From Methylocaldum marinum (GTDB lineage Bacteria; Pseudomonadota; Gammaproteobacteria; Methylococcales; Methylococcaceae), in assembly GCF_003584645.1 (NCBI RefSeq), contig NZ_AP017928.1:2518395-2582394 (forward strand): a DNA stretch of 64,000 nt. Direction: 5' to 3'. The notes beneath the pieces were generated by a model, which saw only the letters and a list, made by a program, of their open reading frames with translations, was not told the origin of the DNA and did not search any database. Of the stretch, positions 38,637-47,887 are shown piece after piece (position 1 is the first letter of the stretch; each line of letters begins with the position of its first letter). Position numbers and translations under genes: made by a program.

Positions 38637-40421
38637 ATGCGTAGCCACAGATGCGGAGAACTGACGGAAAGCCATTTGAACCAGGAAGTGGACCTCTGTG
38701 GCTGGGTTCACCGCCGCCGTGATCACGGCGGTGTGATCTTTATCGACCTTCGTGACCGAGAAGGCCTTGTACAGGTCGTTTTCGATCCCGATTTCGCGGA
38801 AGCATTCAAACTGGCGGAGACGGTCCGCAGCGAGTATGTCCTTAAAGTGCACGGTACGGTCCGTCCGCGTCCCGCCGGGACCGAAAATCCGAATTTGACT
38901 ACCGGTAAGATCGAGGTCCTGGCAACGCACCTCGAAATACTCAACAAAGCCGAAACCCCTCCGTTTCCCCTGGAAAGCGAAATCGAAGTCAGCGAAGAAA
39001 CCCGCCTGCGCTTCCGCTACATCGATTTACGTCGCCCGCTGATGCAGCAGCGCATGAAAATGCGGCGCGATGTCATACGCTTTCTCAGAGGATTTCTCGA
39101 TCATCACGGATTCTACGAAGTCGAGACCCCTTTCCTGACCAAGGCGACCCCCGAGGGCGCACGGGATTATCTGGTCCCGAGCAGAACTCACCCGAATCAC
39201 TTCTTCGCCTTGCCGCAATCGCCCCAGTTGTACAAACAGTTGCTGATGATCTCCGGCATGGACCGCTATTATCAAGTGGTGCGCTGCTTCCGGGACGAAG
39301 ACCTTCGTGCCGATCGGCAGCCGGAGTTCACCCAGCTTGATATCGAAACCTCCTTCATGGACGAAAATCAGATCATGTATCTGATGGAGGACATGATTCG
39401 GCAGCTGTTTGCCGAAGTTTTGCAAGTCGAGTTGCCCAACCCTTTTCCCCGCCTGACCTATGCCGAAGCGATGCGGCGCTACGGTTCGGACAAACCGGAT
39501 TTGCGCATTCCGCTGGAATTGGTCGACATTGCGGACCTGGTCGAAAGCGCGGAATTCAAAGTGTTTGCGGGACCCGCGAACGATCCCGATGGGAGGGTGG
39601 TTGCGCTCAAACTCCCGGGCGGGGCCAATTTGTCGCGCAAGGAGATCGACGATTTGACCCAGCATGTCGCGATCTACGGCGCAAAGGGTCTGGCCTACAT
39701 AAAAATCGTCGACCGCAGCGCCGGAATCGATGGCCTGCAATCGCCCATCGTGAAATTCCTTCCGGTCGACGCCGTCCGCGGGATCCTCGACCGAGTCGAA
39801 GCGGAAACCGGCGATATCGTTTTCTTCGGCGCGGACAAAGCCGGCGTCGTCAACGAGGCAATGGGCGCGCTGCGCCTGAAACTGGGCCAGGACCGGGGAC
39901 TTGCGGACAAGGACTGGAAACCCCTTTGGGTCGTGGATTTTCCCATGTTCGAATGGGACGAAAAGGAAAATCGCTGGTTCGCGCTGCACCACCCGTTCAC
40001 CGCACCGAAATGCAGTCTCGGAGAGCTCGAGTCCAATCCCGGTCAAGCCTTGTCCCGCGCCTACGATATGGTCCTGAACGGTACCGAAGTCGGCGGCGGT
40101 TCGATACGTATCCACCGTACCGACATGCAGCATTCGGTGTTCAAGTTACTCGGGATCGGAGACGTGGAAGCCCAGCAAAAATTCGGATTCCTGCTCAACG
40201 CCCTTCGGTACGGAGCACCGCCTCACGGCGGCCTCGCTTTCGGTCTCGACCGCCTGGTCATGCTGATGAGCGGAGCAGCCTCCATCCGCGAAGTCATGGC
40301 CTTCCCCAAAACCCAGTCGGCCTGGTGCCCGATGATTGACGCTCCCGCCATGGTTACCGACGCTCAGCTCCGCGAACTGGGTATCCGGTTGCGCCGTCCG
40401 TCGGAGGGGGACAAGGGCTGA
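38637..40421 (+). CDS. aspS: Aspartyl-tRNA synthetase AspS
   Basis: A class II synthetase for tRNA-Asp (bacterial type with an inserted GAD domain). The 594-residue protein has an OB-fold anticodon domain ([20 protein letters not shown]), motif 2 in [20 protein letters not shown], the GAD insert (about 300-410), and motif 3 in [19 protein letters not shown]. The ATG at 38637 (MRSHRCGEL) is chosen over a TTG 24 bases upstream because it matches the usual N-terminus and has GAGA upstream. Confidence 0.96.
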   Translation: MRSHRCGELTESHLNQEVDLCGWVHRRRDHGGVIFIDLRDREGLVQVVFDPDFAEAFKLAETVRSEYVLKVHGTVRPRPAGTENPNLTTGKIEVLATHLEILNKAETPPFPLESEIEVSEETRLRFRYIDLRRPLMQQRMKMRRDVIRFLRGFLDHHGFYEVETPFLTKATPEGARDYLVPSRTHPNHFFALPQSPQLYKQLLMISGMDRYYQVVRCFRDEDLRADRQPEFTQLDIETSFMDENQIMYLMEDMIRQLFAEVLQVELPNPFPRLTYAEAMRRYGSDKPDLRIPLELVDIADLVESAEFKVFAGPANDPDGRVVALKLPGGANLSRKEIDDLTQHVAIYGAKGLAYIKIVDRSAGIDGLQSPIVKFLPVDAVRGILDRVEAETGDIVFFGADKAGVVNEAMGALRLKLGQDRGLADKDWKPLWVVDFPMFEWDEKENRWFALHHPFTAPKCSLGELESNPGQALSRAYDMVLNGTEVGGGSIRIHRTDMQHSVFKLLGIGDVEAQQKFGFLLNALRYGAPPHGGLAFGLDRLVMLMSGAASIREVMAFPKTQSAWCPMIDAPAMVTDAQLRELGIRLRRPSEGDKG

Positions 40422-40580
40422 ACGATCCAATCTCGGCCCTGCGCGACGAAGCCAGCAGGCTATGCGGCAGCCACTCCTGCCCGTGGCCGGGATGACCGAT
40501 TCGCGCACATCTTTCGAAAATCCCGGAAACGGCCGTTGGACATGCTCGAGAGCACGGCGGGCGGCTCGGCCGGAAAGCAT

Positions 40581-40726
40581 GTCCTGAGCCGAGTCGAAGG
40601 AGCGCGCCGTCACCGCGGGGTAGTCTCCCGCAAGAAGGAGCAACGCCGTCAGGTAGCCCGTTCGTCGTACACTAACGGAAGCTTGATTAAGTAGATTCCT
40701 TTCGTCCTGAGCCCGTCGAGGGACTT
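40581..40726. repeat. Two copies of a dispersed CCTGAGC...GTCGAAGGA motif
   Basis: 40581-40601 reads GTCCTGAGCCGAGTCGAAGG and 40701-40726 contains CGTCCTGAGCCCGTCGAGGG. A third copy is at 61464-61488 (CGTCCTGGGCCTGTCGAAGG). All are intergenic. This motif type is frequent between genes in several proteobacteria and can form a short hairpin. Confidence 0.6.
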
Positions 40727-40967
40727 AATCAGAGCTTCCCTTAGGTGGTGGCGGCTTCATCCAAGCCGGTAACCTCGACACGAGGGACGGCAGCCATAAG
40801 CCATGCGGCGTTTCGACGCCATTCAAGGGGTCAACTGCCGTTTCTAGGATAAATGCCTTCGCATCGGCTACACTTTCGAGCGTCCCCTTCCCGGTAAGCC
40901 CTCGCGATACCACCGGAGCTTCGCGCCAATACAACGCGCAGCTCGCCTGAAAGGTATCCTCCTCCAT
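40725..40967 (-). CDS. Possible small hypothetical protein
   Basis: An 80-codon minus-strand frame beginning MEEDTFQASCALYWREAPVV, with GAGGGG close to the ATG. I recognise no family. It has no signal peptide or membrane segment and ends in a proline-rich tail. The surroundings are repeat-bearing intergenic DNA, so it may be a chance frame or a gene remnant. Confidence 0.25.
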   Translation of the reverse strand: MEEDTFQASCALYWREAPVVSRGLTGKGTLESVADAKAFILETAVDPLNGVETPHGLWLPSLVSRLPAWMKPPPPKGSSD

Positions 40968-41511
40968 CGCCCCTCTAGGTCGGAGTCATGCCCCCTCCCA
41001 ACAGTCCAAGGATGTCGCATATACGTGACACTTACAAAGCCCGGTACACTTGGGAGGGATCAACGCATCGACCGCCATCCCGGCCAAACCCCGTCAAAAC
41101 ATGCGTCAGCCGGGAGAAAAGCCCAGACAGCAGTGCTTATATTCGTCTCCGTTCGCTCTTCGAACCGATGTCGTCTTTAAGCGACTCCTCTCGCCCTAGA
41201 ACCGACCACTTTGCGACAAATCCGCTTACGGCATGCCCCATTTTTGAACAATGACGACATTCCCATTGTCTGCCGCAGGATCACGTTCGACCTAAATCCA
41301 ATCGCTATCCGGTACCGGCTTCCGGCCTGAACATGCGGCTGCTTCTGCGGCCAAGGCTGTAATCGTACTGTAATCACAACTTTTGTTGCGAATTCTCCGC
41401 AATGTAGATCCTCCCGGCATTGCCCAGAAAACAGCAAATGGTCCAGGTTTTGCTTTATTTGCTTCGTAAAAGTAAATATTTCGCCCCCTTGGAGATGGCT
41501 CTTGGGACTTT

Positions 41512-42447
41512 ATGAATTTACGGAACATTATGGATAGAAAGATTTGGTTGAGATCGCTGCCTCTGGGCGCACACGCGGTTCTCGCCATGTTGAGTGGGTG
41601 CGACGGCCAGTTCACGTCCGACACAACGGCTCGGATCGTGGCACGCGTCAATGGAGACGACATTTCCGTCGGTCAACTCCATGCGCTCCTCGCACGTTCC
41701 GCTCCGGACTCCGACAATCACGTCGACGTTTCGCGCAAGAAGAATATCGACAACCTCATCAATCAGCAGCTTCTCTCACAACAGGCAATCGAAAAGCAAC
41801 TCGACCGAGATCCCCAGGTTTCGCTTGCAACGGCCATGGCCGAACGCCAGGTTCTAGCGCAAGCTTATCTCGATCATATCGCGCAAGCGGTCTCCAAGCC
41901 GGATACCGGCGAAATCAGCGCCTTCTACAAATCCCATCCGCAACTTTTCGAAAGGCGCAAGATTTACCAATTCAACCAGATATCCATTCCCGTAACGCAG
42001 GAAAGCCGCGAGCTCATCGAATCTCGCCTGAAGCAGAACTTGCGATTCGATGCGTTATCCAGATGGCTGCAGGAACAAAACCTTCCCCATACCTTACAAC
42101 GGGTGGTCCGCGCCGCCGAGCACCTCCCCCTGGAGAAACTCGAAGAATTCGATCGCTTGAAAAAAGGAGAAGCCACATCGTTCAAGGCAGGAAGCGACTT
42201 TCTCGTACTGCAGTTATCGACTGTTAAAGAAGCGCCTCTCGATCAGGAGGACGCTGCTCCTCTGATCGAATCTTTCCTTATCAACCAGCGGCGGATCGCA
42301 CTGATAGATCGTGAGTTGAAGCGGCTTCGCGAGACGGCAACCGTAGAGTATTTCGGCGGTACCGAGGAGCCCAACGACGCCGATTCGCCGCCCCGACACA
42401 GTGCCGAACTCATACCGAACAACGTGGGAGCATTCAATACCCAATAA
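41512..42447 (+). CDS. epsD: EpsD-family peptidyl-prolyl cis-trans isomerase lipoprotein
   Basis: A 311-residue secreted protein of the SurA/PpiC-like group that is found in methanolan-type EPS operons. The lipobox is LSGC, giving a lipoprotein anchored after about 30 residues. The body has RVNGDDISVGQLHALL (SurA-N-like), a helical central part and a parvulin-like domain at about 150-270 (FERRKIYQFNQISIPV). It probably assists folding of the EPS outer-membrane components. Start: ATG 41512 or ATG 41530 (MDRKIW); neither has a strong ribosome-binding site. It is the first gene of the long plus-strand EPS operon. Confidence 0.8.
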   Translation: MNLRNIMDRKIWLRSLPLGAHAVLAMLSGCDGQFTSDTTARIVARVNGDDISVGQLHALLARSAPDSDNHVDVSRKKNIDNLINQQLLSQQAIEKQLDRDPQVSLATAMAERQVLAQAYLDHIAQAVSKPDTGEISAFYKSHPQLFERRKIYQFNQISIPVTQESRELIESRLKQNLRFDALSRWLQEQNLPHTLQRVVRAAEHLPLEKLEEFDRLKKGEATSFKAGSDFLVLQLSTVKEAPLDQEDAAPLIESFLINQRRIALIDRELKRLRETATVEYFGGTEEPNDADSPPRHSAELIPNNVGAFNTQ

Positions 42448-42555
42448 TGGATCGAGAATAAGCTGAATAAGACCGCAGCCGGCTGACTGATATCGGATCT
42501 CACACGATCAAGACCATAACGTTCTTTTTTAAAACTCATTGCATCTGGGGTATAT

Positions 42556-43098
42556 ATGAACTTGCAACGTCTCGGAAACATTTCTCACAGAATGGCTTTT
42601 TGCCTACTGATCGCCTGGTTTAAAGGAGCATATGCGGAGGATATCAGTGATTATTCTTCGACTTTCGGCATGTCTTACGGGGACAAGAAAAGCGGGCATG
42701 TTATCGACAGCGTTAACATTAACCTATCGCCTGCCGGTAAAAGAATATTTGCGGAAGGCTCTTTCTCCGAGATGACCAGAGGCCACTATAGCCTGGTGAA
42801 ATTTGTCGACATTCATTCTCCGAGCCTCGCCGTCGGCTCAGTGGCTCATCAAGCTCCGAACAACCCGGGCGAAAAACAGCCGGCTATGGCTGTCCGCGAA
42901 ACCCGGGCCGCTTCACCGGAAGCCGAGAGTAAAGACGGTCACGCCAAACAGCAGAAGGAGCACTCGTATCCCGGTTACGTTGCCTCCTCGTCCGACACGG
43001 ACACCTGGCTCATGATACTGGTCGGGATTACCTTGATTGGACTGCAGGTCATGCGCAGTGCCAAGAAGTCGGAACCCATTTATTCATCACTGAATTAA
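42556..43098 (+). CDS. Secreted protein with PEP-CTERM-like tail lacking PEP
   Basis: A 180-residue protein with an N-terminal signal peptide (cut near AYA-ED) and a C-terminal block: polar linker, then DTDTWLMILVGITLIGLQ and a basic end VMRSAKK. That layout copies the PEP-CTERM sorting tail, with a hydrophobic helix and Arg/Lys cluster, and the TWLM and LIGLQ segments are characteristic. The Pro-Glu-Pro that exosortase needs is replaced by SDT. The middle region has no recognisable domain and is Ser/Ala/Lys rich. It sits between epsD and the initiating sugar transferase. Its function is unknown; it may be an EPS-linked surface or periplasmic protein anchored by the tail. Confidence 0.6.
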   Translation: MNLQRLGNISHRMAFCLLIAWFKGAYAEDISDYSSTFGMSYGDKKSGHVIDSVNINLSPAGKRIFAEGSFSEMTRGHYSLVKFVDIHSPSLAVGSVAHQAPNNPGEKQPAMAVRETRAASPEAESKDGHAKQQKEHSYPGYVASSSDTDTWLMILVGITLIGLQVMRSAKKSEPIYSSLN

Positions 43099-43145
43099 CC
43101 TAACCGCAAAATACCGCCCCCATAGGTGATCTCGGGAGAAAAGGC

Positions 43146-44525
43146 TTGCAGGCAATCGAACGCCCATCGGTTCTATTAGTTAAAAGTCTTCTTAATCCAA
43201 TCGTGATCGTCGCGTGTTTTGTCCTGACGGTCCACTTTTATGGATTAAAGATTGAAAAGCATTACTTCTTGCTTTTGGTAATTACCTTTTTGATCGCTTC
43301 GCTGATTTTTGACGAAATAGATCTGGCGCCGGATTTCAAATCGAGTTTCCTGCGTTTATCCGGCAGCATTTTCTCCCGCTGGATCTTTTTGTTCGGTTTC
43401 CTGGCGATATTGGGATTCGCGGCCAAGATGTCCGACGATTTCTCGAGGAAGCTGGTGCTCACCTGGTTCCTGGTCACGCCGGTGGTGCTCGTGACGTTCC
43501 AGTTATTGGCCCGGCGCTTGCTGAAGTCGGTGGTATCGCAAGAAAACTCCCAGCGCAGAGCGATCATTGTCGGCGTGAACGAACTCGGCCTGAAACTGGC
43601 CGAACAGTTCGAGTCCACGCCTTATCTGGGAATCAGCTTTGCCGGCTTTTTCGACGATAGAAGCCTTCAGCGGCTGGGCGTAAGCGATATCAAGCTGCTG
43701 GGAAAGATGGATAACGTCGCGGAGTTCGTCCGGGCCAATTCCGTACATCTCATATACATCGCGTTGCCGATGATGGCTCAGCCGCGGATTTTCGGTCTTC
43801 TGGACAAACTGCGAGATACCACGGCTTCGATTTACTTCGTTCCCGATATTTTCGTGTTCGACCTGATCCAAGCGCGATTCGGGACCATCAACGGCATTCC
43901 GGTCGTGGCCGTGTGCGAATCACCGTTCCACGGCATCAACCGCGTTACCAAGCGCTTAATGGACATCGCGCTCTCGTCGCTCATTCTGATTCTGATCTCG
44001 CCGCTGATGTTGGTAATAGCGATCGGCGTCAAACTGAGTTCACCCGGTCCCGTCATCTTCAAGCAGCGTCGCTACGGGCTCGATGGCGAAGAAATCAAGG
44101 TTTACAAGTTCCGAACCATGACCGTCCTGGAAGACGGCGGTAACGTTCGCCAAGCCAGCAAGGACGATAAGCGCATTACCCGCTTCGGCGGATTTCTTCG
44201 CAGGACGTCCCTGGATGAATTGCCGCAGTTCATCAACGTGTTACAGGGCCGCATGAGCATTGTCGGACCGCGTCCCCATGCCGTGGCTCATAACGAACTG
44301 TACCGAACCCAGATCAAAGGCTATATGATCCGCCACAAGGTGAAGCCCGGTATTACCGGTTGGGCGCAAGTCAACGGTCTTCGGGGCGAAACCGACACGC
44401 TGCAGAAGATGAAAGCCCGAATCGACTTCGATCTCGACTATTTGCGGAACTGGTCGCCATCCCTGGACCTATGGATCATTTTGAGAACCGCCGGCGTATT
44501 TCTCAAGCAAGACACTGCGTACTGA
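43146..44525 (+). CDS. Undecaprenyl-phosphate glucose phosphotransferase (WcaJ-type)
   Basis: This polytopic enzyme starts the EPS repeat unit by moving a hexose-1-phosphate to undecaprenyl phosphate. The 459-residue protein has four N-terminal helices (about 15-115), a CoA-binding-like domain (RAIIVGVNELGLKLAEQF), and the catalytic sugar-transferase domain from about 270. That domain has KRLMDIALSSLILILISPLM, KQRRYGLDGEEIKVYKFRTM, RRTSLDELPQFINVLQGRMS and VKPGITGWAQVNGLRGET. The start is TTG at 43146 after GGGAGAAAAGG. In methanolan clusters the equivalent gene is called epsB. Confidence 0.93.
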   Translation: MQAIERPSVLLVKSLLNPIVIVACFVLTVHFYGLKIEKHYFLLLVITFLIASLIFDEIDLAPDFKSSFLRLSGSIFSRWIFLFGFLAILGFAAKMSDDFSRKLVLTWFLVTPVVLVTFQLLARRLLKSVVSQENSQRRAIIVGVNELGLKLAEQFESTPYLGISFAGFFDDRSLQRLGVSDIKLLGKMDNVAEFVRANSVHLIYIALPMMAQPRIFGLLDKLRDTTASIYFVPDIFVFDLIQARFGTINGIPVVAVCESPFHGINRVTKRLMDIALSSLILILISPLMLVIAIGVKLSSPGPVIFKQRRYGLDGEEIKVYKFRTMTVLEDGGNVRQASKDDKRITRFGGFLRRTSLDELPQFINVLQGRMSIVGPRPHAVAHNELYRTQIKGYMIRHKVKPGITGWAQVNGLRGETDTLQKMKARIDFDLDYLRNWSPSLDLWIILRTAGVFLKQDTAY

Positions 44526-44610
44526 GTGCGACAAGCCGCGGATATCTTTAAATAAATAATTATTGCCTTGGTTCGAACAAGCCTTGTCTTCGAATTTCAT
44601 TCTCCAAAAG

Positions 44611-45408
44611 ATGCTCAGCCCTATTGGTTTTCGCACGCAATTTTTTATCGGCCTCGTCACTTTGCTCATCCTGTCGGCCGCGAGGGCCGATTATTTGCTC
44701 GGCCCCAACGATCTCATAGACATTACGGTATACGGCAATGAGGATCTCGCCACCGAAACCCGCATCTCCGACAGCGGAAAAATCACCTTTCCGCTTCTGG
44801 GAGAAATCGAAGTGGGCGGCTTATCCGTCGGCGAGGCGGAAACCCGCATCGGAACCCTACTTTCAGGTCTTGGTTACGTACGCGATCCCCAGGTGAATAT
44901 CAGGGTTCAGGAGTACCGCAGCCACGAAGTAGCGGTATTGGGATTCGTGAACAAGCCCGGGCGTTACGCGCTGGACACCGCGAGCACGGTCACCCAGTTG
45001 ATCGCCCTGGCGGGCGGCGTAACTCCGCAAGGGGATGATCGGACCATCGTGACGCGAACCCGGGACGGGCGGACCTACCGCGAAGAACTGAATCTCAAAG
45101 AATTGCTCGAGGATGGAAAGACGTCCGAGGACATCGTCGCGGAACACGGCGATGTCATATTCGTGCCTCGCGCTCCGGTCTTCTACATCCACGGCGAGGT
45201 TCAACACCCCGGCGCCTACCGCCTGGAACGCAACATGTCGGTTGCGCAGGCAATTTCCCTGGGTGGGGGAGTGACTCCGCGCGGCAGCCTGCGCAGCATC
45301 ACGATCAAACGAAAGTCGGCGGACGAGCGGTTGACCACGCTGGACGCCGACCTGGATGAGCTGATCGAAAAGGATGACGTCATCTATGTGGGCGAACGAT
45401 GGTTTTAG
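44611..45408 (+). CDS. epsE: Polysaccharide export outer-membrane protein (Wza/EpsE-type)
   Basis: A 265-residue protein with a signal peptide (FFIGLVTLLILSAARA) and the Poly_export domain (DYLLGPNDLIDITVYGNEDL, SGKITFPLLGEIEVGGLSV). Two SLBB domains follow, each with the pattern ...VNKPGRYAL and ...VQHPGAYRLERN. There is no lipobox, unlike Wza. It forms the outer-membrane export channel for EPS. ATG at 44611 is preferred over the TTG at 44563 because it directly precedes the signal peptide. Confidence 0.92.
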   Translation: MLSPIGFRTQFFIGLVTLLILSAARADYLLGPNDLIDITVYGNEDLATETRISDSGKITFPLLGEIEVGGLSVGEAETRIGTLLSGLGYVRDPQVNIRVQEYRSHEVAVLGFVNKPGRYALDTASTVTQLIALAGGVTPQGDDRTIVTRTRDGRTYREELNLKELLEDGKTSEDIVAEHGDVIFVPRAPVFYIHGEVQHPGAYRLERNMSVAQAISLGGGVTPRGSLRSITIKRKSADERLTTLDADLDELIEKDDVIYVGERWF

Positions 45409-45453
45409 CCGTTTTCCCGGCCGGCGAACTCGAAACACATGAGGTGGCTTGAC

Positions 45454-46860
45454 ATGAATTTACATCAGTTCCTGCAAATCCTACGGGCGCGGCGACGGGT
45501 GCTCGTACTCACGCCGGCGGCTGCCGTGCTGCTGGCCCTTGCCATCAGCCTCATGCTCCCCAAGGCGTATACCGCGGTAACGAGCCTGGTCATCGACTAC
45601 AAGGGCGTGGACCCGATTACCGGCGCCACGATGCCGGCACAGCTGATGTCCGGGTACATGGCGACCCAGGTCGACATCGTCGGCAGCCACAACGTCGCGC
45701 TCAAGGTCGTGGACCGGCTCAAACTGGCGGAACAGCCGGAATGGCAAGAGCGATTCGAGAAAGAAGGGCGGGACGCGGCGGACATCCGCGACTGGCTGGC
45801 CAACCAACTGTTGAAAAAACTCGAGATTCAGCCGGCCCGGGAAAGCAGCATCATTCACGTAAAATATTCGGATGCCGATCCGGCCCTCTCTGCAGTTTTA
45901 TCCAACGCCTTCGCGGAAAATTACATCGCCACCAATCTGGAACTCAGGACCGAACCGGCCAGCCAGTACGCCGCATGGTACGAAAGGCAAATCAAGGATC
46001 TGCGTGAGAACCTGGAGCAGGCCCAGGCGCGGCTGTCGGAATACCAGCAGGAAAAAGGAATCGTCGCTCTCGACCAGCATCTGGACGTCGAAAATAGCCG
46101 GCTGGAAGAGCTGTCCAAGCAAGTGGTGGTCGCCCAGGCGCACACCTACGATCTGATCTCCCGCCGCAACCATCTGGAGGCAGCCGGCAACGCCGCCCTG
46201 CCGGAAACCCTGCCCGACGTGCTTTCCAGCTCCGTCATTCAAGACCTCAAGGCGAAGCTGGCACTGGCCGAAACCCGGCTTGCCGAACTCGGGGAGAAAT
46301 ACGCCTTCAATCATCCCATCTATCAGCAGGCCGTGGCCGAAGCCGGCAGCCTGAGAGGCAAGTTCGCGGCGGAGATGAAAACCATTCTGCGCAGCCTGAA
46401 TACCGGGCTGGAAATTGCGCGTGCCCGCGAGGCTGAACTGAGAACGGCACTCGCCGAACAAAAGACCCGGGTGCTCGAGCTCAACAAGCAGCGGGATGAA
46501 CTTTCGGTTCTGACGCAAGAAGTCGAACACGCCCGCATCTCTTACACCGCCGCTTTGCAGCGATTCAATCAAACCCGCCTGGAGAGCGAGGCGAACCAAA
46601 CCAACGTCGCGATCCTCAATCCCGCCAAGCCGCCGATGCGGCCATCGCGGCCGAAGGTGCTGCTGAACGTCGCGATAGCGGGTTTCCTGGGCGTCGTGCT
46701 CGCGGTCAGCCTAGCTTTGCTGCTCGAACTGCTCGATCGCCGAGTACGCTCCCCGGAAGACTTGAGCACCGCGCTCGGAGTCCCAGTGATCGGGGTGTTG
46801 ACCGATGCGAAGTTACGCCGCCCCAAATGGCGTCTGGCTTTTTCCAGGACGCCGGCCTGA
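45454..46860 (+). CDS. epsF: EPS chain-length determinant (EpsF, Wzz-type co-polymerase)
   Basis: A 468-residue inner-membrane protein. Start at ATG 45454 (MNLHQFLQILRARRRV) has GAGGTGG 9 bases upstream; ATG 45439 is less likely. A first membrane helix (about 16-36), a long periplasmic coiled coil (about 170-380) and a second helix (NVAIAGFLGVVLAVSLALLL) near 410 give the Wzz/PCP-2 layout. The YKGVDPITGATMPAQLMSGY segment marks the EpsF subgroup. The kinase domain is separate, encoded by epsG 113 bases downstream. Confidence 0.9.
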   Translation: MNLHQFLQILRARRRVLVLTPAAAVLLALAISLMLPKAYTAVTSLVIDYKGVDPITGATMPAQLMSGYMATQVDIVGSHNVALKVVDRLKLAEQPEWQERFEKEGRDAADIRDWLANQLLKKLEIQPARESSIIHVKYSDADPALSAVLSNAFAENYIATNLELRTEPASQYAAWYERQIKDLRENLEQAQARLSEYQQEKGIVALDQHLDVENSRLEELSKQVVVAQAHTYDLISRRNHLEAAGNAALPETLPDVLSSSVIQDLKAKLALAETRLAELGEKYAFNHPIYQQAVAEAGSLRGKFAAEMKTILRSLNTGLEIARAREAELRTALAEQKTRVLELNKQRDELSVLTQEVEHARISYTAALQRFNQTRLESEANQTNVAILNPAKPPMRPSRPKVLLNVAIAGFLGVVLAVSLALLLELLDRRVRSPEDLSTALGVPVIGVLTDAKLRRPKWRLAFSRTPA

Positions 46861-46973
46861 AACCCCATGGCGTCCGGGCCACACCACGATCGCGGAGGCC
46901 GCTCGCAGATATCCCTGCCGTCCCCCGGCGGTAGCGCCCGGACGTCCGTTTATCACGACCCAACGGAATTTTT

Positions 46974-47849
46974 ATGACCCAAACCCAGGCGCTCAAGATT
47001 AAACCGGAACCCGCCGGGACCGATCGCCGAATCGGACAAATTCTCCGGGAATCCGGCAGGCTCTCTCCGATCGATGCGGAACGGGTACTGCATCTCCAGA
47101 AAGAAACGGGACTGCGCTTCGGCGAAGCCGCCCTGCGGCTGGGACTGATTTCCGAAGAGGATATCAGCCGGGCGATTTCGGAGCAGTTCGATTACCGCTA
47201 TTTGAAACCGGGACAGGGCAATTTCAGTACCCGACTGATTGCCGCTTACCAGCCGTTCAGCCCGCAGATGGAGGTATTCCGCGCGATACGCAGCCAGCTG
47301 ATGCTGCGCTGGCACGGCGAGGGGAATAAGACCCTGGCCGTGACGAGTCCACGCCGGGGCGAGGGACGCAGCTACGCCGTCTCGAACCTGGCGGTAGTAT
47401 TCTCCCAGCTGGGCCAGCGGACCTTGCTCATCGATGCGGATTTGCGCCATCCCTCGCAACACGACATCTTCGCATTGGGCCGCAACGGCTTGGGATTATC
47501 CGATCTGTTGGCGGGCCGCGGCAGCGCGGAATGCATCCGCCGCGTGGAGGAATTCGCCGATCTGTCGGTGCTGCCGGCCGGTACGCTTCCCCCCAATCCC
47601 CTGGAATTGCTCAGCCGCGGTAAATTCGATGCCTTGCTGAGCGATTTTGCGTCGTCCTACGACATCGTCCTGCTGGATACGCCGAGCGGCATGACCAGCA
47701 GCGATGCCCAAACGGTCGCCGCTCGCGCCGGCGCCTCCCTGCTGATTGCGCGAAAAGACATGACGCCTTTTTCCGAAGCCGAGTTTCTCCGGCAGATGTT
47801 GACCGCAGTCGGATGCCGGGTAGTCGGTGCGGTGCTCAATGACTTCTAG
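46974..47849 (+). CDS. epsG: EPS chain-length tyrosine kinase EpsG
   Basis: A 291-residue cytoplasmic BY-kinase partner of EpsF. Residues about 18-78 (RRIGQILRESGRLSPIDAER, LGLISEEDISRAISEQF) form a short domain like the N-terminal part of GspE/PilB. The kinase part (about 90-291) has Walker A in PRRGEGRSYAVSN, where the usual Lys of GKS is Arg, Walker A' LLIDADLRHPSQHDIF, and Walker B VLLDTPSG. The protein lacks a tyrosine-rich C-terminal tail. Its activity is expected to control EPS length; whether Arg keeps ATP binding should not be assumed. Confidence 0.88.
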   Translation: MTQTQALKIKPEPAGTDRRIGQILRESGRLSPIDAERVLHLQKETGLRFGEAALRLGLISEEDISRAISEQFDYRYLKPGQGNFSTRLIAAYQPFSPQMEVFRAIRSQLMLRWHGEGNKTLAVTSPRRGEGRSYAVSNLAVVFSQLGQRTLLIDADLRHPSQHDIFALGRNGLGLSDLLAGRGSAECIRRVEEFADLSVLPAGTLPPNPLELLSRGKFDALLSDFASSYDIVLLDTPSGMTSSDAQTVAARAGASLLIARKDMTPFSEAEFLRQMLTAVGCRVVGAVLNDF

Positions 47850-47887
47850 AAGCGGTTCGCGTCGAAGCTCGCAAGGGAGGTTCGGAT

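Larger units (their letters stand above)
40422..41511. other. 1.1-kb intergenic region ahead of the EPS operon
   Basis: No conserved gene is evident. It contains two copies of a dispersed motif of the type TCCTGAGC-n-GTCGAAGGA (40581-40601 and 40701-40726). The last 150 bases before epsD are A+T-rich (TACTGTAATCACAA, AAAAGTAAATATTT) and probably contain the EPS promoter. Clear boxes cannot be assigned. A possible small minus-strand gene is listed separately. Confidence 0.5.
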
